From Betaproteobacteria bacterium (GTDB lineage: Bacteria > Pseudomonadota > Gammaproteobacteria > Burkholderiales > SG8-41): a DNA stretch of 40,937 nucleotides. The notes under the pieces were generated by a model. The model did not search any database. It was not told the DNA's origin and saw only the letters and a program-made list of their open reading frames with translations. Below are positions 8,816 to 17,007 of the stretch, one piece after another. The first letter of the stretch is position 1. The number at the start of each line of letters is the position of its first letter. The stretch is taken from assembly GCA_025356695.1 (NCBI GenBank), contig JANXSE010000233.1:1-40937 (forward strand), written 5' to 3'. Made by a program: the position numbers and the translations under genes.

Positions 8816-8878
8816 CATGATCGTGTCGTCGCGGCGCGTGGAGATGGCCTGATTATACCGCGTTCCAGACAGGGGTAT

Positions 8879-9640
8879 TTAGCCGCGGGAGAGCAATTTC
8901 CTGACGTGTTCGAGGTCTGCCGCGGTGTCCACACCGGCATGCGGCGCCTGTGCGGTGACTGCAACGCTGATGCGGTGGCCGTGCCACAGGGCGCGCAACT
9001 GTTCGAGCGCTTCGGCCTGTTCAATCGCGGCAGGTTCGAGTTGCGCATATTGCGCAAGGAAAGAGGCACGGTAGGCGTAGAGGCCGATGTGCCGGTAGGC
9101 CGGCAGGGAAGCGGGGATCGTTTTGATGCCGCCGCTGAATTCATCGCGCGCGAATGGAATGGGCGCGCGGCTGAAGTACATGGCGTAGCCGTTCTTGTCG
9201 AGCACCACCTTAACAACATTGACGCTGGCCATCTGCACTGCGTCGGTGAGCGGACAGCATGCGGTGGCGATGGCTGCATCCGCATGGTCGGCCAGTTGTT
9301 GAGCCACCGCGCGGATGAGGGCAGGGTCAATCAGCGGTTCGTCGCCCTGCACGTTGACGACGATATCGTTGCTCCCGAACTGGCGGCGCGCCGCCACTTC
9401 GGCGATGCGGTCGGTGCCTGAGGCGTGGTCTGCACGCGTCATCATCGCGGTAAAACCGTGCGCTTCAACGGCGCGCAGGATGTCGGCGTGATCGGTGGCA
9501 ATGACGACTTCCGTCGCGCCGCTCGCGCGCGCGCGTTCGGCAACCTGCACCACCATCGGTTTGCCGCCGATGTCGAGCAACGGTTTGCCCGGGAGCCGGG
9601 TCGAGGCAAATCGCGCCGGAATGACGACGGCGAATTTCAC
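8879..9640 (-). CDS. kdsB: 3-deoxy-manno-octulosonate cytidylyltransferase (CMP-Kdo synthetase)
   Basis: A 253-residue enzyme that activates Kdo with CTP for lipopolysaccharide core synthesis. Family motifs are [19 protein letters not shown] at the N-terminus, [20 protein letters not shown] near residue 100, and a GLYAYR motif near residue 190. The open frame runs up to an ATG at 9727, but this adds about 29 Arg/Pro-rich residues and overlaps the Trm112-like gene. The GTG at 9640 ([11 protein letters not shown]) matches the usual start and length, though no good ribosome site is visible before it. It sits in the lpxK-Trm112-kdsB-adk order. Confidence 0.93.
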   Translation of the reverse strand: MKFAVVIPARFASTRLPGKPLLDIGGKPMVVQVAERARASGATEVVIATDHADILRAVEAHGFTAMMTRADHASGTDRIAEVAARRQFGSNDIVVNVQGDEPLIDPALIRAVAQQLADHADAAIATACCPLTDAVQMASVNVVKVVLDKNGYAMYFSRAPIPFARDEFSGGIKTIPASLPAYRHIGLYAYRASFLAQYAQLEPAAIEQAEALEQLRALWHGHRISVAVTAQAPHAGVDTAADLEHVRKLLSRG

Positions 9641-9683
9641 GCGGGAAACATCAGTCGGTTGCGGAAATCGCCGGCACGCCGGG

Positions 9684-9863
9684 TCAAACCTCCTCCTCGG
9701 GGGCGAGCTTGCGCGCTTCGTCTTCAAGCATGACCGGAATACCCTCGCGGACCGGAAATGCGAGGCGATCGGGTTTGCAGACCAGTTCCTGGCGGGGCTT
9801 GGCGTAAATCAGCGGCCCTTTGCAAATCGGGCATACCAGAATATCAAGAAGTTTGGCATCCAT
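9684..9863 (-). CDS. Trm112/YcaR family zinc-ribbon-like small protein
   Basis: A 59-residue protein beginning [18 protein letters not shown] and ending with an acidic tail (APEEEV). CPIC near residues 11-14 and a further Cys near residue 29 recall the zinc ribbon of the family, although one canonical Cys is absent. It matches the YcaR/Trm112-like proteins that lie between lpxK and kdsB in many proteobacteria. Family members elsewhere act as activating partners of methyltransferases; the role here is unknown. Its first 20 nt overlap the end of lpxK, so translation is probably coupled. Confidence 0.88.
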   Translation of the reverse strand: MDAKLLDILVCPICKGPLIYAKPRQELVCKPDRLAFPVREGIPVMLEDEARKLAPEEEV

Positions 9864-10869
9864 TTAATGTGGCTTTCCCCAGTTGGCGCATTATTTGTCC
9901 CGACAGATCGCCGTCGAGCTCCGCATCGACCTCTAAAACCCAATAATGACGGTCGGCGAATGGCCGGCATTTTACCGCGTCCTTTCCCGTCATGATTATC
10001 TCCGCATCCTGGTCGAATTCAAGGTCTGCACGGCCGTAGGCGTGGTGATCGGGAAAAGATTTTGCAATCGCGACGACGCCGAGCAAACGCAGATGATCGA
10101 AAAAGCGCTGCGGATTGCCAATCGCGGCCACGGCGTAGGTTTTGCGACCGGCAAAATAGGCCGCCGATACTTCATGATGCGGTTCTTTCAGGCTGCGGAA
10201 ACGGTCACCGCGCAGGGTCATGCGATAGAGCGGAACCGCTAGTTGCGGCGGCGTGCCGTCGCCGTTCAACACCACGGCTTCTACCGCGGCCAGTCGTGCC
10301 GCGGACTCACGCAGCGGGCCTGCCGGCAGTAAAAGTCCGTTGCCAAATCCGCGCGTGGCGTCAACGACTGCAATTTCGAAATCGCGGGCCAGTGCATAGT
10401 GTTGCAGGCCGTCGTCGCTCAACAGGATATTGCAGTCAGGGTTGGCGGCGAGCAGCCCGCGCGCGGCGGCGACGCGATCGGCGCCGATCCATACCGGACA
10501 ACCGCTGCGCTGGGCTATCAGTACTGCTTCGTCACCGCTGTCGAGCGGGTCGCTGCCGGGCAGCACAGGCTGCGGCGCGCTTGCGCTGCCGCCGTAGCCG
10601 CGGCAGATGATGCCGGGACGCATCTGCAAACTGTGCAATTGTTTCGCCAGCGCGATGGTCAGCGGCGTTTTGCCGGTGCCCCCCACGCTGATATTGCCGA
10701 CCACCACGACCGGCGGCGGCAGGCGGGTGGATTCAAACAGGCCCCATCGATAGGCGGCGCGGCGTAGCGCGGCAATGGCACCGAACAACAGGCTGAGCGG
10801 CCACAACAAAAGGCTGAGTGCCCGGTCGGCGGGTTCGTTGCGGTACCAAATTTGTTCCAGCCGGCGCAT
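9844..10869 (-). CDS. lpxK: tetraacyldisaccharide 4'-kinase
   Basis: A 341-residue inner-membrane-associated kinase that phosphorylates the lipid A precursor at the 4' position using ATP. It starts with an N-terminal hydrophobic helix ([21 protein letters not shown], about residues 17-37), followed by the P-loop [12 protein letters not shown] at 58-69 and the [14 protein letters not shown] segment near residue 155. Length and order of motifs are normal. It overlaps the Trm112-like gene by 20 nt and follows exbD after a 92-bp gap, consistent with one envelope operon. Start ATG 10869. Confidence 0.95.
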   Translation of the reverse strand: MRRLEQIWYRNEPADRALSLLLWPLSLLFGAIAALRRAAYRWGLFESTRLPPPVVVVGNISVGGTGKTPLTIALAKQLHSLQMRPGIICRGYGGSASAPQPVLPGSDPLDSGDEAVLIAQRSGCPVWIGADRVAAARGLLAANPDCNILLSDDGLQHYALARDFEIAVVDATRGFGNGLLLPAGPLRESAARLAAVEAVVLNGDGTPPQLAVPLYRMTLRGDRFRSLKEPHHEVSAAYFAGRKTYAVAAIGNPQRFFDHLRLLGVVAIAKSFPDHHAYGRADLEFDQDAEIIMTGKDAVKCRPFADRHYWVLEVDAELDGDLSGQIMRQLGKATLNGCQTS

Positions 10870-10961
10870 TTTTGTTTAAGGCGGTTGGCAGGGTGTGGAG
10901 AAACAAAAAACCGGATGGATCCGCAGGCGCAGCGGCGCGCGCTCGCCCCCGGCAGACGGCG

Positions 10962-11381
10962 CTATTTCTTGCCTGCCTGCGTGGTGAAGGTGATGCGGCT
11001 GTAGCCGGCAATGCGCGCGGCTTCCATCACGTTGATCACCGACTGGTGAGTGGCGGTGGCGTCGGCATTGATGATGATCACCGGATCCGGTGCGCCGCCA
11101 GCCGCGCGTTTGAGCTCCTGCGCAAAGCCATCGGTGCTGCGGAACGGTACCGCCGAACGGTTGACCATGTACTGGCTCTGGCCATCGACCGCGACGTTGA
11201 TTTGATTGGGGCGCTCTTCGGGTTTATTCGCGTCGGCAGTCGGCAGATTGATCTGCAATTCGGCGAAACGCGAATACGTCGTCGTCACCATTAGGAAAAT
11301 CAGGATGACCAACAGCACGTCGATCAACGGGATCAGATTGATCTCGGGCTCTTCCCGGTGTCTGCCAAGGCGGAAATTCAA
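10962..11381 (-). CDS. exbD: ExbD/TolR family biopolymer transport protein
   Basis: A 139-residue protein with a short cytoplasmic N-terminus, one membrane helix (about residues 16-33, NLIPLIDVLLVILIFLMV) and a periplasmic domain. Asp21 in the helix matches the proton-path Asp of ExbD/TolR. With ExbB it forms a proton-driven motor in the inner membrane, usually coupled to TonB or Tol proteins. No TonB or TolA gene is next to it, so the partner is unknown. It starts 15 bp after the exbB stop. The exbB-exbD-lpxK order is common in betaproteobacteria and has led to suggestions of a link with envelope biogenesis. Confidence 0.93.
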   Translation of the reverse strand: MNFRLGRHREEPEINLIPLIDVLLVILIFLMVTTTYSRFAELQINLPTADANKPEERPNQINVAVDGQSQYMVNRSAVPFRSTDGFAQELKRAAGGAPDPVIIINADATATHQSVINVMEAARIAGYSRITFTTQAGKK

Positions 11382-11396
11382 GGTGTCAGCGTCCGC

Positions 11397-12005
11397 TCAG
11401 CTCTGCCGTTCGCCGTGCAGAATTTCGACCAGGCGCACAGCCTGGCTTTCCATTTCGACGATCAGCGAATCAACGCGCCCGCGGAAGTGGCGGTAGAAAA
11501 TCATGCTGGGGATGGCGACCACCAGGCCCATTGCCGTGTTGTAGAGCGCCACCGAGATACCGTGCGCGAGAACAATCGGGTTGCTGCCCGAAGGCGCCTG
11601 CGAGCCGAAAATCTCGATCATGCCGATGACGGTGCCGAGCAAGCCCAGCAGCGGGCTGATCGAAGCAATGGTGCCCAGCGTGGTCAGAAATCGTTCAAGT
11701 TCGTGTGCCACCGCGCGACCAGCATCGTCGAGCGCCTCTTTCATGACCTGGGGTGTGCTTTTCGCGTTTTTGATGCCGGCGGCAAGGATCTGGCCGAGCG
11801 GTGAACCGCTGGCGAGCCGCGCCACCAGCTGCGGTGTGACGCCCTGCTGGCGGAATTCCTGCACTGTCTGGTTGAGCAGATCCTTGGGGGCGACAATGCT
11901 GCTGCGCAGCGACCATGCGCGTTCACCGATGATTGCAAGGGCAATTACCGAGGCCAGCAATAGCGGCCAGATCGGCCATCCTGCAGCTTCAATCAATGCA
12001 AACAC
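11397..12005 (-). CDS. exbB: MotA/TolQ/ExbB proton channel family protein
   Basis: A 202-residue inner-membrane protein with three hydrophobic segments: an N-terminal one (IEAAGWPIWPLLLASVIALAII), and two around residues 105-130 and 150-175. The segment LTTLGTIASISPLLGLLGTVIGMIEIF is the ExbB/TolQ signature. It forms the proton channel with ExbD. It is the first gene of the minus-strand run exbB-exbD-lpxK-Trm112-kdsB-adk and is divergent from xseA; the original space between them is now occupied by an insertion sequence. Confidence 0.93.
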   Translation of the reverse strand: MFALIEAAGWPIWPLLLASVIALAIIGERAWSLRSSIVAPKDLLNQTVQEFRQQGVTPQLVARLASGSPLGQILAAGIKNAKSTPQVMKEALDDAGRAVAHELERFLTTLGTIASISPLLGLLGTVIGMIEIFGSQAPSGSNPIVLAHGISVALYNTAMGLVVAIPSMIFYRHFRGRVDSLIVEMESQAVRLVEILHGERQS

Positions 12006-12194
12006 GCGCTTCTCCGATTCCGCCTGATTTGAACGGCGTAACTGTATATGGGCAATGGGTTTTCAGCAAGCACGCAAATGCGTTTGGAAAATTATCCGGG
12101 GCGGATGAAACGGTCGCACGGCGAAAAAATTCAGACGAAAAATACTGCGTTGCAAACAAAATGCGCACGCCTTCGAGCGCATCAAATTTCAGTG

Positions 12195-12202
12195 CAATTT
12201 GT
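12195..12202. repeat. left target-site duplication of the IS1595-family element
   Basis: CAATTTGT directly abuts the left inverted repeat and is repeated exactly at 13823-13830 after the right one. Eight-bp duplications are the rule for IS1595-family insertion. Confidence 0.93.
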
Positions 12203-12226
12203 GGCGATTATCCCGAACTTGACTTT
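12203..12226 (+). repeat. left terminal inverted repeat of the IS
   Basis: It begins GGCGATTATCCC and ends CTTGACTTT (24 bp). It matches the reverse complement of 13799-13822 at 22 of 24 bases; the two mismatches are at repeat positions 13 and 15. Confidence 0.93.
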
Positions 12227-12247
12227 CTCTTTTTGGTGGTTCATACT
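12219..12247 (+). promoter_or_regulatory. probable transposase promoter overlapping the left repeat
   Basis: TTGACT (12219-12224, 5/6 to the -35 consensus) lies inside the inverted repeat. After a 17-nt spacer comes CATACT (12242-12247, 4/6 to the -10 consensus). AGGAG at 12263-12267 then precedes the transposase ATG by 6 nt. Confidence 0.6.
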
Positions 12248-12273
12248 GGCTCCACGTTGATAGGAGTTCCTCT

Positions 12274-13212
12274 ATGAAAACCGTTCAAAAAGCCCCCGCC
12301 AAAACAGCCCATTACCGCATCCATCAGATGTCGGTTAAGGACTTCGAGCTTCAATTCCCGACCGAATCCCACTGCAAGCGGTATTTGATGGAAAACCGCT
12401 GGCCGGATGGGGTTGTGCGCTGCCCACGATGCGGTTTCACGGCCTCGGAACACGGCACGAAGGATTTTCACTGGCAGTGCTACAACTGCGGCCCAAAGGC
12501 GTCCTATCGCTTCTCCGTGCTTGTTGAAACGATCTTCGAGAACACAAATAAACCACTGCGGGACTGGTTCAAGGTCATGCACCTGATGCTGACCGCCAAA
12601 AAGGGCATCAGCGCCCTGCAAATCATGCGTTACATGGGCTTCGGCTCTTACAAAACCGCTTGGCTCATGTGCCACAAAGTCCGCGCTGCCTTGGGCAAGA
12701 CGGAGTTTCAAAAGCTGATTGGCTACGTTGAAGTCGATGAAACGTTCGTGGGCGGCAAGGCGAAGAACAAACACAAGGGCAAAGGCGGTCGGGGCGACAA
12801 CGGCGGCGGCGGTGCTACGGGCAAGTCCATCGTGGCCGGAGCCGTTCAGCGCAAGGGTAACGTGGTCTGTCGCGTGATCGAGAACACGTCCAGCGCCGTC
12901 CTGTCCGATTTCGTGCGCCAGACCGTTGACGCCAAGGTAAGCCTGATTTCTACCGACGAAGCCTTGGGCTATCGCAAGCTGAAAAAAGAATTCCCCATGG
13001 GCATGATTTGCCATGGTGCGGGGCAATATGTGATGGGGGCAGTTCACACCAACACCATTGAAGGTTTCTGGTCGATGGTCAAGCGTGGCATCATGGGTTC
13101 GTATCACAAAGTTTCCAAAAAGTACCTGCATCTCTACGTGAGCGAATTCGAGTTCGGTTACAACAACCGCGAGAACGCCGACATCTTCCGTAGCGCGATC
13201 ATGGCTTGCTAA
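12274..13212 (+). CDS. IS1595-family transposase
   Basis: A 312-residue protein. An N-terminal zinc ribbon uses Cys50, Cys53, Cys69 and Cys72 (CPRC and CYNC). A helical DNA-binding region follows (about 95-145), then a DDE/ISXO2-like catalytic domain: Asp155 in VEVDETFVGG, Asp228 in STDEALGY, and the HTNTIEGFWSMVKR segment with Asn260 and Glu263. Between the first two Asp is a Gly/Lys-rich linker (about 161-182, KNKHKGKGGRGDNGGGG) seen in many family members. No frameshift or stop interrupts it, so the element may be active. It has a good ribosome site and its own promoter. Confidence 0.96.
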   Translation: MKTVQKAPAKTAHYRIHQMSVKDFELQFPTESHCKRYLMENRWPDGVVRCPRCGFTASEHGTKDFHWQCYNCGPKASYRFSVLVETIFENTNKPLRDWFKVMHLMLTAKKGISALQIMRYMGFGSYKTAWLMCHKVRAALGKTEFQKLIGYVEVDETFVGGKAKNKHKGKGGRGDNGGGGATGKSIVAGAVQRKGNVVCRVIENTSSAVLSDFVRQTVDAKVSLISTDEALGYRKLKKEFPMGMICHGAGQYVMGAVHTNTIEGFWSMVKRGIMGSYHKVSKKYLHLYVSEFEFGYNNRENADIFRSAIMAC

Positions 13213-13236
13213 TAACTTGAAAGAGTGGGGGGAATC

Positions 13237-13755
13237 ATGGCGATAGAGACGGCTGAGTCTGTCCTTAAACTGGTAGATTACTTAACGATTACTGCGTTGG
13301 TATTGGGGCCAGTAATAGCGGTCGGAATAACTCTTTGGTATCAAGAAAGCTCCGAGAAGCGAAAAACAAAAGAACGTTTATTCATACAGTTAATGGGCAA
13401 TCGAAAATCGTTAAAACCAGAATGGGTAAACGCTTTAAATTTAGTAGATGTTATCTATGCAGATCATCCCAAAGTTCTAGAAAAGTGGGCTCGGTTTTAT
13501 GATTTTGTGAATATAAAGCCACTGGATCAGAAACAATATGAACGCCACATTGTTGATCTTCTGTCAGAGATTGGTGAATCTCTCGGTTATAAAAATTTGA
13601 AGCAAATGGATATTGATAAGGTTTACTCTCCAGAGGCGCATGGGCTTGAGGCCGAGCTTCTATTAAAGACAAGGCTAGAGCTTTTGCGCGTTTTGCAAAA
13701 CTCAGAATCTTTTTCCACGGTGAAAAGGGAGCCAGAACCGAAGGCCGTAAATTAG
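13237..13755 (+). CDS. IS passenger gene: small membrane-anchored protein of unknown function
   Basis: A 172-residue protein with one N-terminal membrane segment (about residues 14-34, KLVDYLTITALVLGPVIAVGITLWY), a basic stretch (SSEKRKTKERLF), and a cytoplasmic, helix-rich domain of about 110 residues (RKSLKPEWVNALNLVDVIY, then HPKVLEKWARFYDFVN, then LLLKTRLELLRVLQN). It recalls an uncharacterised family I tentatively associate with DUF6680; that name is from memory and uncertain. It is distinctly AT-richer than the host genes. It starts 24 bp after the transposase stop, with GGGGGGA upstream of the ATG at 13237; a GTG at 13225 is an alternative. It lies inside the inverted repeats, so it moves with the element. 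Ideas such as immunity, toxin or regulator are speculation. Confidence 0.8.
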   Translation: MAIETAESVLKLVDYLTITALVLGPVIAVGITLWYQESSEKRKTKERLFIQLMGNRKSLKPEWVNALNLVDVIYADHPKVLEKWARFYDFVNIKPLDQKQYERHIVDLLSEIGESLGYKNLKQMDIDKVYSPEAHGLEAELLLKTRLELLRVLQNSESFSTVKREPEPKAVN

Positions 13756-13798
13756 TGACAAACGCCTGTAGTTTGAAGTTTTTCACCTAGGCACCCAC

Positions 13799-13822
13799 AA
13801 AGTCAAGATGGGGATAATCGCC
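13799..13822 (-). repeat. right terminal inverted repeat of the IS
   Basis: It reads AAAGTCAAG...GGGATAATCGCC on the plus strand, the inverted partner of 12203-12226 (22/24). It is followed at once by the second copy of the 8-bp duplication. Confidence 0.93.
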
Positions 13823-13830
13823 CAATTTGT
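13823..13830. repeat. right target-site duplication of the IS1595-family element
   Basis: CAATTTGT, identical to 12195-12202. Its last T is also the first base of a DnaA box. Confidence 0.93.
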
Positions 13831-13852
13831 TATCCACAATTGCTGTGGATAA
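13830..13852. promoter_or_regulatory. perfect inverted pair of DnaA boxes
   Basis: TTATCCACA at 13830-13838 and TGTGGATAA at 13844-13852 are both exact copies of the E. coli-type DnaA box, head to head with a 5-nt spacer (ATTGC). The bases are seen directly. DnaA binding, and whether the site controls xseA/exbB or acts as a DnaA titration or replication site, is inference. Confidence 0.6.
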
Positions 13853-14142
13853 GTATGTGAAGAGTTTGTAAACAAGTCAGCTAAGTAAGGCGCCTGTAAG
13901 GGGTTTTGTTGAGCTGCCCATTTTTTAAACGGCTTAATTAAAATAATAAAAACAATAACTTATGTTATTTTCCCTCTAAGCAATTTTCCATTGGCGTTGT
14001 CGATGTGACACTTGCATGACGATTGTGGATGGGGTAGCGCAGCGGTGTTATCGGCGGGCATTCGGAGAAGCGTTGAATCAACGGCATTTTTTCCATCGTT
14101 GCGCGCCGTTCTGCGAATTCGCGAGACGGTTACAATCGCGCG
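13831..14142. other. AT-rich intergenic region between IS and xseA
   Basis: These 312 bp show no credible gene on either strand; the minus-strand frame over 13960-14349 is an antisense shadow of xseA. The region holds the DnaA-box pair at its left end, an AT-rich stretch at about 13920-13990 (runs such as TTAATTAAAATAATAAAAA), and must contain the xseA promoter close to 14143. Together with 12006-12202 it formed one intergenic region of roughly 0.5 kb before the IS arrived. Confidence 0.5.
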
Positions 14143-15501
14143 ATGAAAAACATCTGGGACTCCTCTGTCGGGCAGCGGGTAATCGGCGTCGCCGAACTCA
14201 ACCGGCTTGCCAAGGAACTGGTGGAAACCAATCTGCCGTTGATGTGGGTCTCGGGTGAAATCTCGAATTTCATGCGTGCTGCGTCCGGCCACTGCTATTT
14301 CTCGCTGAAGGATGCGCAGGCGCAGGTGCGCTGCGTCATGTTCCGCCACAAAATGCAGTTGCAGGACTGGAAACCCGAGAACGGCATGCAGGTCGAGTTG
14401 CGCGCGACCCCGTCGTTTTACGAGGCGCGCGGCGAATTCCAGCTCGTCGCTGAAAGCATGCGGCGATCCGGGCTGGGGGCGCTCTACGCGGCATTCGAGA
14501 AACTCAAGGCGAAACTGCAGGCCGAGGGTTTGTTCGATGAAGCGGGGCGCCAGCCTCTGCCGCGCTTTCCGCGCGCGATCGGTGTGGTGACCTCACTCAA
14601 GGCGGCCGCGTTGCGCGACGTGCTGACGACACTCAAGCGCCGCATGCCGGCGATTCCCGTGGTCATTTATCCGACCGCGGTGCAGGGCGAGGGCGCCGGG
14701 CGTGAGATCGCTGCGGCGATCAAGACTGCGGATGCGCGCGCCGAATGCGACGTGCTGATCGTCTGTCGCGGCGGCGGCAGCATCGAGGACCTGTGGGCAT
14801 TCAACGAGGAGGTCGTGGCACGCGCTATTCACGGCTGTGCGTTGCCGGTGATCAGCGGTGTCGGCCATGAAACCGATTTCACTATCACCGATTTTGTCGC
14901 CGACATGCGCGCGCCGACGCCGACGGCGGCAGCGCAACTGGTGAGCCCGAACCGCGACGAGCTTGTGCAGGATGCTGCGCATTACGCGCAGCGCCTGCGG
15001 CGCGTCGCCGAACGTTCGCTGGAACGTCGCATGCAACATCTCGACGGCTTGGCACGCAGTCTGGTGCATCCGGGCGAACGGATTACCGTACAACTGGCGC
15101 ATCTCGGTCAGCTCGCCAGTCGTTTGCGCAGTACCGGCGGGCGCGGCGCCGACGAGCGGCGCTGGCAATTGCGCGGACTTGCGCAAACGCTGCGTTCGGC
15201 GCGACCCGATCCGCGCGCACTGGAAGCGGCGCCGCAGGCATTGGGCCAGCGCCTGCGCCATGCCGCCGCCAACGGCTTGCAAGCAGTGCGGGCGGAACTG
15301 AAATATCTCGCGGCGCAACTTTCCAGCCTTAACCCGAATGCAGTGCTGGAGCGCGGCTACAGCATTACCGAACTCGCCGGCGGCGGGATCGTGCGCGATG
15401 CCTCAACGCTCAAGCCCGATGATGAAGTCAGGTTGACGCTGGCGCACGGCTGGGTGCGTGCCAATGTAAAGACTGCCGGACAGGGCGAGCCTGAAAAATA
15501 G
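14143..15501 (+). CDS. xseA: exodeoxyribonuclease VII large subunit
   Basis: A 452-residue protein with the N-terminal OB fold (about residues 15-115, VSGEISNFMRAASGHCYFSLKD) that binds single-stranded DNA. The catalytic ExoVII domain follows (IGVVTSLKAAALRDVLTTLKRR, then CDVLIVCRGGGSIEDLWAFNEE, then PVISGVGHETDFTITDFVADMRAPTPTAAA). The rest is a coiled-coil region and a C-terminal tail with LNPNAVLERGYSIT. With XseB it degrades single-stranded DNA to oligonucleotides in repair. No xseB is adjacent. Length is normal. It is divergent from exbB, an arrangement shared with many betaproteobacteria. Confidence 0.96.
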   Translation: MKNIWDSSVGQRVIGVAELNRLAKELVETNLPLMWVSGEISNFMRAASGHCYFSLKDAQAQVRCVMFRHKMQLQDWKPENGMQVELRATPSFYEARGEFQLVAESMRRSGLGALYAAFEKLKAKLQAEGLFDEAGRQPLPRFPRAIGVVTSLKAAALRDVLTTLKRRMPAIPVVIYPTAVQGEGAGREIAAAIKTADARAECDVLIVCRGGGSIEDLWAFNEEVVARAIHGCALPVISGVGHETDFTITDFVADMRAPTPTAAAQLVSPNRDELVQDAAHYAQRLRRVAERSLERRMQHLDGLARSLVHPGERITVQLAHLGQLASRLRSTGGRGADERRWQLRGLAQTLRSARPDPRALEAAPQALGQRLRHAAANGLQAVRAELKYLAAQLSSLNPNAVLERGYSITELAGGGIVRDASTLKPDDEVRLTLAHGWVRANVKTAGQGEPEK

Positions 15502-15523
15502 CCGCACAATCGTGCAAACAAAA

Positions 15524-15549
15524 AGGCCGTGCCCGCGAGGGAACGGCCT
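15524..15549. terminator. hairpin terminator between convergent xseA and pntB
   Basis: AGGCCGT and ACGGCCT form a 7-bp stem around a 12-nt loop, with an A-run on its left and a T-rich stretch (ATTTCTT) on its right. It can serve both convergent genes; the T-run is better on the pntB (minus) side. Confidence 0.75.
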
Positions 15550-15573
15550 ATTTCTTGTGGCAGTTACCGTGGA

Positions 15574-16992
15574 TCAGGTTTTCAGCGCGACCAGCACTTC
15601 GTCGAGCATCTTCTTCGCGTCACCGAACAGCATGCGGTTGTTGTCTTTGTAGAAGAGCGGATTGTCGACGCCGGCGTAGCCCGAAGCCATGCTGCGCTTC
15701 ATGACGATCGACGTCTTGGCCTTCCAGACCTCGAGCACCGGCATGCCGGCGATCGGGCTGGCCGGATCCTCCTGGGCGGCGGGATTCACGATGTCGTTGG
15801 CACCGATCACCATCGCCACATCCGTGTTGGGGAAGTCCTCGTTTAATTCGTCCATCTCGAACACGATGTCGTAAGGCACCTTGGCCTCCGCCAGCAGCAC
15901 GTTCATGTGACCGGGCATACGGCCCGCCACCGGGTGGATGCCGAAGCGAACGTTGACACCTTTTTCGCGCAGGACCTTGGTGATTTCATAGACCGTGTGC
16001 TGGGCCTGCGCCACCGCCATGCCGTAGCCCGGCACGATGATGACGTTCTTGGCGTCGCGCAACAGTTCCGCCGTCTCCGCGGCAAGAATCGGATTGACCT
16101 CGCCGGCCGGTTGTACGCCTTCGCCCTTCGGCGCCGGTGTGCCGCCGCCGGTGCCGAAGCCGCCCGCGATCACGCTGATGAAGTGGCGGTTCATCGCGCG
16201 ACACATGATGTAGGAGAGAATGGCGCCGCTTGATCCCACCAGCGCGCCGGTGACGATCAACAGATCGTTATTCAGCATGAAGCCGGTGGCCGCCGCTGCC
16301 CATCCCGAATAGCTGTTCAACATCGACACCACCACCGGCATGTCGGCGCCGCCGATCGCCATCACCATGTGGATGCCGAACAGCAGGGCAATAAAGGTCA
16401 TCACGAACAGCGGCACCATGCCATCGTTCAACGTCTCGGCGTGCAGAAATTCGCGTCCGAAGTAGATAATTACCAGCAGGCCCGCGAGGTTCATCCAATG
16501 ACGTGCCGGCAGCAGCAGCGGGCTGCCGCCAATTTTGCCCGAGAGCTTGCCGAAGGCGATGATCGAGCCGGAGAAGGTCACCGCACCGATCAGGATGCCG
16601 ATGTAGATCTCCATTTCGTGGATCGATTTCGCCGCCCCGGAGAGATGGCTTGATGCCGCCGGGTCGATGTAATTCGCATAGCCGACCAGGCAGGCGGCAA
16701 GGCCTACGAGGCTGTGCATCAGCGCCACCAGTTCGGGCATTTGCGTCATTTTTACGGTGCGCGCGGCGTAGAGGCCGATACTGGCGCCCACCACCATCGC
16801 GCCAATGATCCAGGCGTAGCCGCCGGAGGTGACGTTCGGCCCGAATACCGTCGCGATGACCGCGATGGCCATGCCGATCATGCCGTAGAGGTTGCCGCGC
16901 CGCGAACTCTCCGGATTGGAGAGGCCGCCGAGGCTCAGAATGAACAGTATCGTCGCTCCGATATAGGAGACGGTTGCCAGAGTTGCGGACAT
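15574..16992 (-). CDS. pntB: NAD(P) transhydrogenase subunit beta
   Basis: A 472-residue subunit with about nine membrane helices in the first ~260 residues and a C-terminal NADP(H)-binding domain. That domain carries [32 protein letters not shown] and [12 protein letters not shown]. With PntA it couples proton entry across the inner membrane to hydride transfer from NADH to NADP+, making NADPH. It begins 15 bp after the pntA stop, with GGGAG about 10 nt before its ATG, so the two are co-transcribed. Start ATG 16992. Confidence 0.96.
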   Translation of the reverse strand: MSATLATVSYIGATILFILSLGGLSNPESSRRGNLYGMIGMAIAVIATVFGPNVTSGGYAWIIGAMVVGASIGLYAARTVKMTQMPELVALMHSLVGLAACLVGYANYIDPAASSHLSGAAKSIHEMEIYIGILIGAVTFSGSIIAFGKLSGKIGGSPLLLPARHWMNLAGLLVIIYFGREFLHAETLNDGMVPLFVMTFIALLFGIHMVMAIGGADMPVVVSMLNSYSGWAAAATGFMLNNDLLIVTGALVGSSGAILSYIMCRAMNRHFISVIAGGFGTGGGTPAPKGEGVQPAGEVNPILAAETAELLRDAKNVIIVPGYGMAVAQAQHTVYEITKVLREKGVNVRFGIHPVAGRMPGHMNVLLAEAKVPYDIVFEMDELNEDFPNTDVAMVIGANDIVNPAAQEDPASPIAGMPVLEVWKAKTSIVMKRSMASGYAGVDNPLFYKDNNRMLFGDAKKMLDEVLVALKT

Positions 16993-17007
16993 GATGACTT
17001 GTCTCCC

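Larger units (their letters stand above)
12203..13822 (+). mobile_element. complete IS1595-family insertion sequence with a passenger gene
   Basis: The 1,620-bp element is delimited by 24-bp inverted repeats (22/24) and an exact 8-bp duplication of CAATTTGT. It contains a full-length IS1595-type transposase and a second gene downstream, both on the plus strand. The flanking bases join into a continuous exbB-xseA intergenic region if the element and one duplication copy are removed. The intact repeats and perfect duplication suggest a fairly recent insertion. The element does not interrupt any gene. Passenger genes are known in several IS1595 subgroups, so a two-gene layout is plausible for the family; the identity of this passenger is not established. 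Confidence 0.93.

Noticed and set aside
13960..14349. A 129-residue minus-strand frame across the xseA start
   Set aside because: Over half lies antisense to the conserved xseA N-terminus; the remainder falls in the AT-rich gap with no ribosome site or motif.
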